Shown: positions 51,408 through 59,712 of the stretch, in pieces
How the letters are laid out: every line of letters starts with the position of its first letter
Numbering within the stretch: the stretch's first letter is position 1
NCBI GenBank assembly: GCA_046292465.1
Contig: JBKBRB010000004.1
Coordinates: 62,001-126,000 of the forward strand
DNA from: JANWWM01 sp046292465
GTDB lineage: Bacteria; Bacteroidota; Chlorobiia; Chlorobiales; Thermochlorobacteraceae
Direction: 5' to 3'
Length of the DNA stretch: 64,000 bases
Notes under the pieces: model-generated
The model's input: only the letters and a program-made list of their open reading frames with translations
The model's database searches: none
Told to the model about the DNA's origin: nothing
Program-made: the position numbers and the translations under genes

Positions 51408-52528
51408 TGCAAGAGCGAGTTTTTCTTCATCTTCTTGATGACACAAGCGAGGTCAATCTGGCCAAATCAATTTTGAAAAGTCCCCTTGGCTTATCAAAAG
51501 ACTTGATTACGCTTCTTTTCGAGCATCGCTTCTCTCAATTACATTCTCAATTAGATAGCATCAAAAAGTTTGTTGCCGGTGTTGAACGAGCATCAATGAT
51601 GGGAAACGGCTACATGCTTGCTAAAAATTATGCTCAATTATTTTCATTTCATCAGTTCTTCCACAGTTCATACCGTGCTCGTCAAGGCAAGGTTTTGGAA
51701 GAGGCTCTGAAAAGTATTTTGCGAACATACCACTTGTGCGACCGTGTGCCTGACCGCATCTACGACATGCACCAAATTTTGAAGTCTGTTTTCGCGACGG
51801 ATATACCAAATCTTGATATCGACGTCATGGGGGTTTCCGATGATAAAGTTCTTGTTGTTCAACTTCGCTCACGCGACGACACAGGCGGAACAACTGCCAA
51901 AGGTTCTCTCGTTGATATGCTTCGAGGACTTCTCAGAAGTGGCAAAAAACCATCTAAATCTATACTCTATTTGGTTGCTATATGGGACGCCCGCTCTTCT
52001 CAACAACGGCAATCTACTATTGCCAAAATGTTCTCATCTCTTAAAGACCTTATCGATATACCAGAAGACAAATTCAGTCAAAACATTTCGGATGGGATTG
52101 CTGTCGCAAACAACATCACACTCAAATTAACGTATGGAACTGAGGAAATGATAAAAGCGATTGTGCAATTCACTGCTCATACTCCATCTGTTTTGAACCC
52201 CATCGACACCACAATTAGCCTCATTGATAAGTGGGACGATTTATGGATTGCTTACTCCGTCTCGTCACTTGAAACTGCAAACTTTTCAGGTTTTTCAAAC
52301 GTTGGTTTACTTAACGAAAAAGTGGCTTCACTGAACCTAAAATTTGATTTTTCCAATTATGCAAATCTTGTTAGCAGTATTGATATGATGACACATCAAA
52401 TCACATTTATTTGGAAAGAAAATTCACTCCCATTTAGCATTACTTCGGACAGAATCCTTTACATTCGTGATTTGCTTTTCCTCAAAGCCTGTTATCAAAA
52501 GATTAGAGGGAGCCATGGCAACAAATAA
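51404..52528 (+). CDS. Candidate type II restriction endonuclease, PD-(D/E)XK-like
   Basis: A 374-residue protein, family not recognised by name. Its ATG overlaps the stop of the upstream methyltransferase, the usual coupling in type II R-M pairs. A possible nuclease core is RQGKVLEEALKSIL (Glu99/100), NLDIDVMG (Asp138/140) and VVQLRSRDDTGG, where Gln153 and Arg155 stand in place of the E-x-K of a standard PD-(D/E)XK enzyme. Codons are more A/T rich than neighbouring genes, suggesting acquisition by transfer. Its last 14 bases overlap the ABC transporter start. Confidence 0.75.
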   Translation: MMQERVFLHLLDDTSEVNLAKSILKSPLGLSKDLITLLFEHRFSQLHSQLDSIKKFVAGVERASMMGNGYMLAKNYAQLFSFHQFFHSSYRARQGKVLEEALKSILRTYHLCDRVPDRIYDMHQILKSVFATDIPNLDIDVMGVSDDKVLVVQLRSRDDTGGTTAKGSLVDMLRGLLRSGKKPSKSILYLVAIWDARSSQQRQSTIAKMFSSLKDLIDIPEDKFSQNISDGIAVANNITLKLTYGTEEMIKAIVQFTAHTPSVLNPIDTTISLIDKWDDLWIAYSVSSLETANFSGFSNVGLLNEKVASLNLKFDFSNYANLVSSIDMMTHQITFIWKENSLPFSITSDRILYIRDLLFLKACYQKIRGSHGNK

Positions 52529-54353
52529 CGGACACAGTAACGCTCAAAACGGCAAGCCCAAAGGCTTTCAAATGCAAGCCGACACCGTTTCGGGCAATGC
52601 GTTTGATTTGCCATTGCTCAAACGTCTTTTCAGATATGTGCGTCCGTATCCGAACCTGCTTTTTGCTGCGGTCTCTTTGACGATTATCGGCGCATTGCTT
52701 TCGCCACTTCGCCCGTATATCACCAAACTTGCGATTGACAATCACATTGCCATTGGCGACACAGAGGGCTTGTTCTACATCAGCCTTGTTTTTCTCGCTG
52801 TCGTGTCGTTGGAAGTTGCGATGCAATTCGGCAATACTTACCTCACTCAACTTTTAGGGCAAAAAGCCGTGATGCAACTGCGGCTCGATATTTTCAAGCA
52901 CCTTCAAACGCTTTCGCTCAAATTCTTCGACCGCAACCCGATTGGTCGCCTAATGACGCGCGCCACAAATGACGTCGAGACGCTCAACGAAATGCTCTCG
53001 AGCGGACTTGTCGCACTGCTTGGCGATGTGTTCCAACTCTCGTTCATCATCGTGATGATGTTTTACACCGATTGGCAACTGACGCTTGTTTCGTTCAGCG
53101 TTCTGCCCATTATGTTTTGGGTAACGATGGAGTTCAAAAGGCGCGTGCGCGTTGCTTATCAAGATGTGCGCACTGAAATCGCGCGCCTTTCGGCTTTTCT
53201 TCAAGAGCACATCACGGGAATCGGAACGGTCCAACTCTTTGGTCGTGAACAAAAGGAATTTGAAAAGCACGCGGAAATTAACGCCGCACATCGCGACGCC
53301 AACATTCGCTCCGTGTTTTATTACTCCGTTTTTTATCCCGCCATTGAATTGCTTTCGGCGATTGCGCTGGGGCTGATTATTTGGTATAGCGGAATGAAAA
53401 TGCTCAATGCGGATTTAACGCTCGGCGTAGTCGTTGCCTTCGTGCAGTATATCGCGCTCTTCTTTCGTCCGCTTCAAGATTTATCGGATAAATACAACAT
53501 CATGCAAACCGCGATTACGAGTGCCGAGCGCGTTTTCCGACTGCTCGATGAAAAGGTTTTCATTGAGCCTCCGAAGAATCCAAAATCGCTTGCTAATCCA
53601 AAGGGGGAGATTGCCTTCGAGCATGTGTGGTTTGCTTACAACGACGAGCATTGGGTTTTGCAAGATGTTTCTTTCACAGCCAAGGCGGGCGAGCGCGTGG
53701 CGATTGTTGGCGCAACAGGTTCAGGAAAGTCAACGACGATTTCGCTGCTCTCAAAATTTTATGATGTTCAAAAAGGACGTATCACGATTGATGGCATTGA
53801 CCTGCGCGATTTAACCGAACAAGACGTGCGTCGCTATGTGGGCGTTGTGCTTCAAGATGTATTTCTTTTTTCAGGCACGATTCGCGATAACATTACGCTC
53901 GGCGATTCCTCCATCACCGACAAGCAAATCAAAGAAGCGGCGGAACTTGTTGGGGCAGCAGCGTTTATTGAAGCCTTGCCAAACGGCTACGACTATCAAG
54001 TGCAAGAGCGTGGCGGCGCACTTTCAACTGGTCAGCGACAACTGATTTCCTTTGTGCGTGCGATGGTCTACAATCCAAAAATTCTCGTGCTTGATGAAGC
54101 CACCAGTTCTGTCGATACCGAAACCGAACACTTGATTGAATCCGCTTTGGAAAAATTGATGAGCGGGCGAACCAGCATCATCATTGCACATCGGCTCTCG
54201 ACCATTCAGCACTGCGATAAAATTCTCGTCATGCACAAAGGCGTTTTGCGCGAACAAGGCACGCATCAAGAATTGCTTGCACAACGCGGCTTGTATTACA
54301 AACTCTACCAACTGCAATATGCTTCGCATTTGAGCAGTGTTAGCGATAATTGA
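52515..54353 (+). CDS. ABC exporter, fused TMD-NBD (MdlB/MsbA-like)
   Basis: A 612-residue protein from the ATG at 52515, supported by AGGGAG upstream. Six membrane segments lie in residues about 40-330; the nucleotide-binding domain has Walker A GATGSGKSTT, signature ALSTGQRQLISFVRAM, Walker B ILVLDEATSSVD and switch IIAHRLST. It acts as a homo- or heterodimeric exporter of lipid, peptide or drug. The LSTGQ signature resembles MdlB-type heterodimers, but no second half-transporter is adjacent. Its 3-prime end overlaps yajQ by 14 bases tail to tail. Confidence 0.93.
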   Translation: MATNNGHSNAQNGKPKGFQMQADTVSGNAFDLPLLKRLFRYVRPYPNLLFAAVSLTIIGALLSPLRPYITKLAIDNHIAIGDTEGLFYISLVFLAVVSLEVAMQFGNTYLTQLLGQKAVMQLRLDIFKHLQTLSLKFFDRNPIGRLMTRATNDVETLNEMLSSGLVALLGDVFQLSFIIVMMFYTDWQLTLVSFSVLPIMFWVTMEFKRRVRVAYQDVRTEIARLSAFLQEHITGIGTVQLFGREQKEFEKHAEINAAHRDANIRSVFYYSVFYPAIELLSAIALGLIIWYSGMKMLNADLTLGVVVAFVQYIALFFRPLQDLSDKYNIMQTAITSAERVFRLLDEKVFIEPPKNPKSLANPKGEIAFEHVWFAYNDEHWVLQDVSFTAKAGERVAIVGATGSGKSTTISLLSKFYDVQKGRITIDGIDLRDLTEQDVRRYVGVVLQDVFLFSGTIRDNITLGDSSITDKQIKEAAELVGAAAFIEALPNGYDYQVQERGGALSTGQRQLISFVRAMVYNPKILVLDEATSSVDTETEHLIESALEKLMSGRTSIIIAHRLSTIQHCDKILVMHKGVLREQGTHQELLAQRGLYYKLYQLQYASHLSSVSDN

Positions 54354-54837
54354 CAAATTGCAGCGGCACGCCGAAATCCATCGCGAGCAAGGCTTTCTGC
54401 ACCGCTTGCAAGTCATCGATTTGCTTTCCTGACACACGAATCTCATCGCCCTGCACTTGTGCTTGAACTTTGAGCTTCAGTTCCTTAATCGCCGTCGTAA
54501 TTTTCTTAGATGTTTCTTTGTTAATCCCTTGCTTCAACTTGACCTTCTGACGCACTGTATTTTGTGAAGCAGGCTCAATTCTTTGGAAGTCTAATATCTT
54601 CGTTGAGAGGTTACGCTTGATAAGTTTGGATTGAAGCGTGTCGATAACGGCTTTCAGCGTAAACTCGCTTGCCGATTCAAGCGTCAGTTCCATCTCTTTT
54701 TCATTAAAGAGGATTGCCGACTTTGAGTCTTTGAGGTCGTAGCGTTGTTGCAATTCTTTTCGAGCTTGATTAAGTGCGTTATCTAATTCTTGAAGGTTGA
54801 TTTTTGAGACGATGTCAAATGAATGCTCCGATGCCAT
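54340..54837 (-). CDS. yajQ: YajQ family nucleotide-binding protein
   Basis: A 165-residue protein of the YajQ/DUF520 family, with the N-terminus SFDIVSKINLQELDNALNQA and the C-terminus QVQGDEIRVSGKQIDDLQAV. Two ferredoxin-like folds are expected. Family members bind cyclic di-GMP in Xanthomonas (XC_3703), and also RNA. The only c-di-GMP-related gene here is the degenerate GGDEF protein. It is the last gene of a minus-strand run, after pcm and the ArsC-like remnant. Confidence 0.95.
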   Translation of the reverse strand: MASEHSFDIVSKINLQELDNALNQARKELQQRYDLKDSKSAILFNEKEMELTLESASEFTLKAVIDTLQSKLIKRNLSTKILDFQRIEPASQNTVRQKVKLKQGINKETSKKITTAIKELKLKVQAQVQGDEIRVSGKQIDDLQAVQKALLAMDFGVPLQFVNYR

Positions 54838-54865
54838 TTGAGTATGATTTTAAGTTGATTGAAAC

Positions 54866-55165
54866 TCATCGTGAAAGTCCCCGCAAAAGTGCGCGCACTT
54901 CATCATCCGTGAATAAAGGGTTGTAGCGCGCAAGAAATTTATCAAGGTGCGCGTTGATTTCATCTCGCAACGCGCGATAGTGGCGACGGCTTTCGCCCGA
55001 GACGTCCTTAAATCCCCAATGCGCGGCTGCTTTGAGCACAGTTGTTTTCGCGTTGATGTAGGCTTCCGCCATTTGGCTTCGAATCGCGTTTGCCGTGCAT
55101 AAAAAAATAATGCTTCTCACGCGCGTGTTTTCTCTTTTGGTGAAAAATGTTTTTACTCTCGCCAC
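54866..55165 (-). pseudogene. ArsC/low-molecular-weight phosphatase remnant with internal deletion
   Basis: A 99-residue open frame. The N-terminal RSIIFLCTANAIRSQMAEAY carries the CX5R phosphate loop of low-molecular-weight phosphatases and thioredoxin-type ArsC, and AHWGFKDVSGES with RALRDEINAHLDKFL matches the family C-terminus. The central 60 or so residues are absent, including the redox cysteines of ArsC, so the fold cannot form normally. It overlaps the pcm stop by 13 bases. It is either a decaying gene or a small repurposed protein; the reading frame itself is intact. Confidence 0.65.
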
Positions 55166-55812
55166 CCTTCTTTGCCGATGAGCGGCACGAAGGCGAAGTT
55201 ATCGGCAACGGTTTCTATCACTTGATTGCCTTGTCGATGGAAAATACACATCTGTTGTCTTTTGGCGTCGCCGATAGGAATAATCAATCGTCCGTTATCA
55301 GCAAGTTGCTCGAGAAGCGAGCGTGGCACGTCAGGCGAGCCTGCGGTTACGAGAATGGCATCAAACGGCTTCATGGTTGCCCAGCCGAGCGTGCCGTCAC
55401 CAAGCCGAGTTTCTACTTTGATTCCAAGTTGTTCGAATCGTTTCTTTGCTTGCTGGTAGAGCATTTCTTGCCGTTCAATCGTATAGACGCGATAGCCGAG
55501 CGCAAAGAGAATCGCCGCTTGATAGCCTGAACCTGTTCCGATTTCTAAAACTTTTGCGCCGCTTTTGTAATGCTCTGCAATAATGCTCGTCATATACGCC
55601 ACCGTGTAGGGCTGTGAAATAGTTTGATTTGCGGCAATCGGCAGCGGAGAATCTTGATAGGCAGATTCCCAAAACATGGAATCGACGAATAGGTGCCGCT
55701 TCACGTCGAGAAAGGCTTGCAAGACGCGTTCGTTTGTGATGCCCATCTCGCGCAACTTCATTACCATTTCCTCGCGCTTCGGGCGATATTTGTGGTCTTG
55801 GTCGTTTATCAA
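55153..55812 (-). CDS. pcm: Protein-L-isoaspartate O-methyltransferase
   Basis: A 219-residue repair methyltransferase that converts isoaspartyl residues in aged proteins back toward aspartate using AdoMet. Diagnostic blocks are RHLFVD, LPIAANQTISQPYTVAYMT (substrate loop), VLEIGTGSGYQAAILF (motif I) and VTAGSPDVPRSLLEQL. Length is normal. It lies on the same strand as rqcH and the R-M genes. Confidence 0.95.
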   Translation of the reverse strand: MINDQDHKYRPKREEMVMKLREMGITNERVLQAFLDVKRHLFVDSMFWESAYQDSPLPIAANQTISQPYTVAYMTSIIAEHYKSGAKVLEIGTGSGYQAAILFALGYRVYTIERQEMLYQQAKKRFEQLGIKVETRLGDGTLGWATMKPFDAILVTAGSPDVPRSLLEQLADNGRLIIPIGDAKRQQMCIFHRQGNQVIETVADNFAFVPLIGKEGWRE

Positions 55813-55848
55813 GTTTATCGGATTTGAATTTTTTAATTTCGTTTGATT

Positions 55849-56865
55849 TTACTCCTGTTCATTTTCAACAACCGCTTCAAATAAGTTTGCTTGGCGCACC
55901 TTCTCATTTCTTTCATTCTCATGATTCACATTTGCGCTTAATACGGACGTGCGAGTGGAAACTTTGTGCTTTAAGATGATTGGCGTTGTATCAATTTCTT
56001 CTGGATCATTTGGTATGTAGTAGAAGTCTTTCAAGTAGTCCCAATCCTTGTCGCGCAGAGTTATCACTTCGTCGAGGTAAAAGCTCACCCATCTATCGCC
56101 AATTTTAGAAACGAATGTTTCTTGTTCCAATTTGTGTTGTGCAATTTTCACATAATGTTCATCGAGTTCAAACCCGATATACTGTCGTCCAAGTCGCTTT
56201 GCTGCTAATGCAGTTGTTCCTGTTCCGATAAATGGGTCCAGAATGATATCGCCCTCATCGCTACTCATCAAAATTATCCTTTCAAGCAAGTGAATCGGCA
56301 GTTGGCATGGGTGTTCGTCTCGGAATTTGTTATGCTTGATTCTGTGAATCTCCGTCCACACATCTGAAACGAGCGGTCCAAATGGATGAAGCATCGCTTT
56401 TTTCCCGCCGTAATCTTTTGCAAGCATCTGTGTTTTTCGCGTGCGTTTGTGTGGGTGGCGAAGTTCATAAAATTTCAACTGTTTTGCGTCTTTGGCATAA
56501 AAGAGAATGCCATAGTGTGCAGGCTGTAAGGTTTTGCCCATTGGTGCAGTGGGTGCTTCCCAACTTATCCAATGCTTAAAGTCGGCCTGCTTATTGAGAT
56601 ATGTTGCGTAGTAAGTGAGCCACTTTGGAATGTTGTGCAGAAAAATCGAACCGGTTGGCTTTGTAATACGAACCATTTCAGAAATCCATTCTTCGCACCA
56701 CGATAAGTATTCCTGCAGCTTCAAACTGTCTTTGTAACTGTTGTAGCCTTTTTTGAGATTGAATGGCGGGTCGGCAAATGTTACATCAACAGACGCATCA
56801 GGAATCCGACGAAGCAAGTCTAAACAGTCGCCTTGTGTGATTGTGTTCAAATACTTTTCCATCAT
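55849..56865 (-). CDS. Type II DNA methyltransferase, beta-class
   Basis: A 338-residue enzyme. The catalytic DPPF motif comes early (FADPPFNLKKGY, residues 30-41), then the target recognition region, and AdoMet motif I late (ILDPFIGTGTTALAAKRLG), which is the beta-class order. HPCQLPIHLLERII is a common beta-class box. DPPF favours N6-adenine methylation. It shares one base with the upstream restriction endonuclease gene, so the two are translationally coupled. Confidence 0.92.
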   Translation of the reverse strand: MMEKYLNTITQGDCLDLLRRIPDASVDVTFADPPFNLKKGYNSYKDSLKLQEYLSWCEEWISEMVRITKPTGSIFLHNIPKWLTYYATYLNKQADFKHWISWEAPTAPMGKTLQPAHYGILFYAKDAKQLKFYELRHPHKRTRKTQMLAKDYGGKKAMLHPFGPLVSDVWTEIHRIKHNKFRDEHPCQLPIHLLERIILMSSDEGDIILDPFIGTGTTALAAKRLGRQYIGFELDEHYVKIAQHKLEQETFVSKIGDRWVSFYLDEVITLRDKDWDYLKDFYYIPNDPEEIDTTPIILKHKVSTRTSVLSANVNHENERNEKVRQANLFEAVVENEQE

Positions 56866-57875
56866 CAGTGTAATTCCTTTTTGAGATATTTTTTGAAGCG
56901 TTCAACTTCGTCGTTGTGAAATGTGAAAACATCATGATATGCGGCAACCATTCGCATCAAATCTTTTTTGCGAACATACCAACCAATCCCATCAACGAAA
57001 CCAATGAACTTGGCTGTGGGATAATACTTTGAAATCAACTTTCGGATGTTTCCTTCGGTCTTTGACTTATCGCCTTGCCCCGACGAGGTCGTAACAAGAA
57101 ATGAACTTTCAACAATGACTTTTGGAGATTCCTTACTCGGAATTATAAAATCCATTGTCCGCTTCTCGATGGCTTCGTTCTCGAGGAGTTCAGTTAAATC
57201 CCCCTTCTCGAAGGAAACATTTTCTTCTTTCAGAATTTCAGCAATGAAATACTCTGGATTGTTTTCTGCTTGTCCCGAATATGACCCTTTTTCTTTGTAG
57301 CGAACAAGCGTATCAATCATTGCCGGCACTTCAAATTTTAATTTTGAAATGCTCAACTTTTTCAGTTCAAAAAGCGGAAGCATTCGCGCCAAAACCGATG
57401 TCGTCGCCCCCTCAAAGAAAAGATTTACAAGCCCTTTTCTGAAATAAGCATTCGCTTTCAAAAGATTTGCTATTTTCTTGTCGCTCCATTCCTTGATTTC
57501 AGCACTGCCTTTTGTGTCCGCCCATTTATCTTTGTGAATCAGTTTTGAAAGTTCTTTATCCTCAACAGCGCGCACAACTGTGATAAGTCGCTTCAAACTT
57601 TCATTGGCAAAGCCGGTTAAGGCAAGAAGAGCACGAAGTCCGTTTTCCTTGTTGGCAAGAAGTTCTTCAAAATGTTGTTTTTTCAGTCCCTGCGTCTCGA
57701 TTTGATTTTTGAGAACAAGAAGGGTTTCTTTTAGCGCATTGATATGACTTTCATACTGCTCTTGAAAATTCGGATTGTAAAAGTAAAAGGTGTTTTTCTC
57801 TATGACAGTTTGAAATTTTCTATCGTTTTCTTTCACGAGTTGAGAGTTGGTTATTTGATTTGGGTGCGCTTGCAC
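56865..57875 (-). CDS. Candidate type II restriction endonuclease (DpnII/MboI-like)
   Basis: A 336-residue protein. The C-terminal third has a PD-(D/E)XK-like core: RTMDFIIPSKE (Asp242) followed by KVIVESSFLVTTSSGQGDK with Glu256 and Lys270, resembling the motif of DpnII/MboI-type enzymes. The N-terminal two thirds are helical and presumably bind DNA. Together with the adjoining beta-class methyltransferase this forms a complete R-M system. The assignment to a named family is by eye. A/T-rich codons again suggest recent acquisition. Confidence 0.8.
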   Translation of the reverse strand: MQAHPNQITNSQLVKENDRKFQTVIEKNTFYFYNPNFQEQYESHINALKETLLVLKNQIETQGLKKQHFEELLANKENGLRALLALTGFANESLKRLITVVRAVEDKELSKLIHKDKWADTKGSAEIKEWSDKKIANLLKANAYFRKGLVNLFFEGATTSVLARMLPLFELKKLSISKLKFEVPAMIDTLVRYKEKGSYSGQAENNPEYFIAEILKEENVSFEKGDLTELLENEAIEKRTMDFIIPSKESPKVIVESSFLVTTSSGQGDKSKTEGNIRKLISKYYPTAKFIGFVDGIGWYVRKKDLMRMVAAYHDVFTFHNDEVERFKKYLKKELH

Positions 57876-57917
57876 TGTTGTGATAAGGTTGCACTCATGA
57901 TTTACAACAATCCATTC

Positions 57918-59600
57918 TCAATCTTCGCTCTCCTCTACCCACAACTGCGGTTTGACCAGCAAGACCTCCTCGCGCTCAACAATGACCGCACCAACCTGCG
58001 CGCCTTTCGGCTTACGCACATACTTTTTCGGCGTGCAAATCACAGGCGCAAGTTCTGAACCTTTTGCCGAAGAGTAATATGCCGCGATTGCCGCCGCACG
58101 TTCCACTTCGTCTCGTGTTGGCGGTCGACTCGATTTCAAAATGCAATGCGACCCCGATACGCCTCGCGCATGAAGCCACAAATCATTCGGACGTGCATAC
58201 TTGAACGTCAGCACATCATTATTCTTCGCGTTCTTTCCGACCCACAATTCCACATTCGGCGCAAGCCTGAACCGCCGAAAGAGCATTTGCTTTTCTGCTT
58301 CCTCTTTGGAGACAAGCAAAAACGTTTGCAAGGTTTGAAGATTCGCCTTGCGCCAACGCTCAAACGCACGCGGGTCTTTTATTTCCGCAAGTTCCGCTTG
58401 AAGTTGAACCAACTGCGTCAAGTTTTCTTTCGCACGCTTCAAGCGTTCGGCCGAAACCTCTGCATTTGCACGCGACTTCTTGGCTTTTTCAAAATACATT
58501 TCCGCATTTTGATACGGCGATTTCTTCTCGTCAAGTGCAATGACGATTGAAGTGCCATCAAAAAAATTTTCAACCGTAATTTCGCTCATGCCTTTTTCAA
58601 GGCGATGCAAATTCGCCATCAAGAGTTGTCCGTTCCGTTCATATTCTTCGGCACGATTTTTTTGCGACTGCTCCTCGAGTGCTTCAATCTGGGTCTTGGT
58701 TTTTTCAATCAGGCGTTCGAGTTGCGCGCGTAGCGTTTTGAGTTCCTTTCCAAAGTGTTCAAGTTGGTGAACCTTGAACGAATAAAATTTCATCGCCTCG
58801 TTTATCGATGTAAATCGCTCGACCGATTCAAACGGACGGTGCCGCTCATCAATGGTGGAAAACCAATACACCGCATCGCCTTGATTAGACTTGCCTCGAT
58901 AGACTTTCGGTTCAGGCGAAATCAGTTCATAAAAAATTTCCGATACGGCTTCATGAAGCGACTGTGCCGTAATCGTCGGCGATTTTTCTTTTGCGCGAAA
59001 CAGAACTTCTCGTGCGAGCGTGGCATCAAATCCCGGTAAAACTTGTGGCAGTTTTTTTTGCAGTTCTTTTTCGTTCAAGGCGTTTTCGTTTGAAATGCCA
59101 AGCGCGTTTGCAAAGCGCGTTTCGTCTTGCACGTAGCGTTCAATCGTTTGAACAATCGGTGTGCTTGCCTTTTCTGAAAATGGCTTGCCTGCAAGTTCAT
59201 CGTTTTTTTTGAAGGCTTCCAAGATGATTGCGTTTTGAACTAAGAAAAAATTCGTGTTCGCGCTGAAGAGTTGAAAGACGAGTTGCAAATCACCTTCGAG
59301 GTCGAAGTAGATGATGCGGTCAAAATCGGAGATGCGAATGTGCTGAATCTGACGCTCGTTTGTTTGTGTCATGAGCGTTGCCGTGTTGCGTCGGCGTCGT
59401 GCGACTTCTTCGGTGTAGTAAAGCGCAAGGCGCGTTTCGCCCGTTCTTCCCACAATCGTAAATCCTTCTTTGGACTTGGTGAAGAGCGAAATGCGCAGTT
59501 CATCTTTTTCTTGTGAAAAGCACTCAAAGATGTAGCCACCTGTGAAGCGTTCCGACATTTCCTGCACAAGGTCGTAGAGTGCAAAGTAGTTACGAATCAT
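57918..59600 (-). CDS. rqcH: NFACT-family ribosome quality control protein
   Basis: A 560-residue protein with an NFACT-N domain (MIRNYFALYDLVQEM and HIRISDFDRIIYFDLEG, in which Asp-Arg marks the family), a central helical coiled coil (about 275-420), and a C-terminal NFACT-R domain with DLWLHARGVSGSHCIL. Bacterial RqcH recruits Ala-tRNA to stalled 50S subunits and adds alanine tails for degradation. An older name is fibronectin-binding protein A. It is divergent from the heparinase gene. Confidence 0.93.
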   Translation of the reverse strand: MIRNYFALYDLVQEMSERFTGGYIFECFSQEKDELRISLFTKSKEGFTIVGRTGETRLALYYTEEVARRRRNTATLMTQTNERQIQHIRISDFDRIIYFDLEGDLQLVFQLFSANTNFFLVQNAIILEAFKKNDELAGKPFSEKASTPIVQTIERYVQDETRFANALGISNENALNEKELQKKLPQVLPGFDATLAREVLFRAKEKSPTITAQSLHEAVSEIFYELISPEPKVYRGKSNQGDAVYWFSTIDERHRPFESVERFTSINEAMKFYSFKVHQLEHFGKELKTLRAQLERLIEKTKTQIEALEEQSQKNRAEEYERNGQLLMANLHRLEKGMSEITVENFFDGTSIVIALDEKKSPYQNAEMYFEKAKKSRANAEVSAERLKRAKENLTQLVQLQAELAEIKDPRAFERWRKANLQTLQTFLLVSKEEAEKQMLFRRFRLAPNVELWVGKNAKNNDVLTFKYARPNDLWLHARGVSGSHCILKSSRPPTRDEVERAAAIAAYYSSAKGSELAPVICTPKKYVRKPKGAQVGAVIVEREEVLLVKPQLWVEESED

Positions 59601-59712
59601 AGCACTATCGGCTTTTTCTTTTGCTTGTGTTTTGCGTTATTTACGCGCTTCGGTTCAAGCAAGAATCTGTTTGAAACCCTTGCCAAATCCAAACTGCCTT
59701 CTCGTTTCGTCA

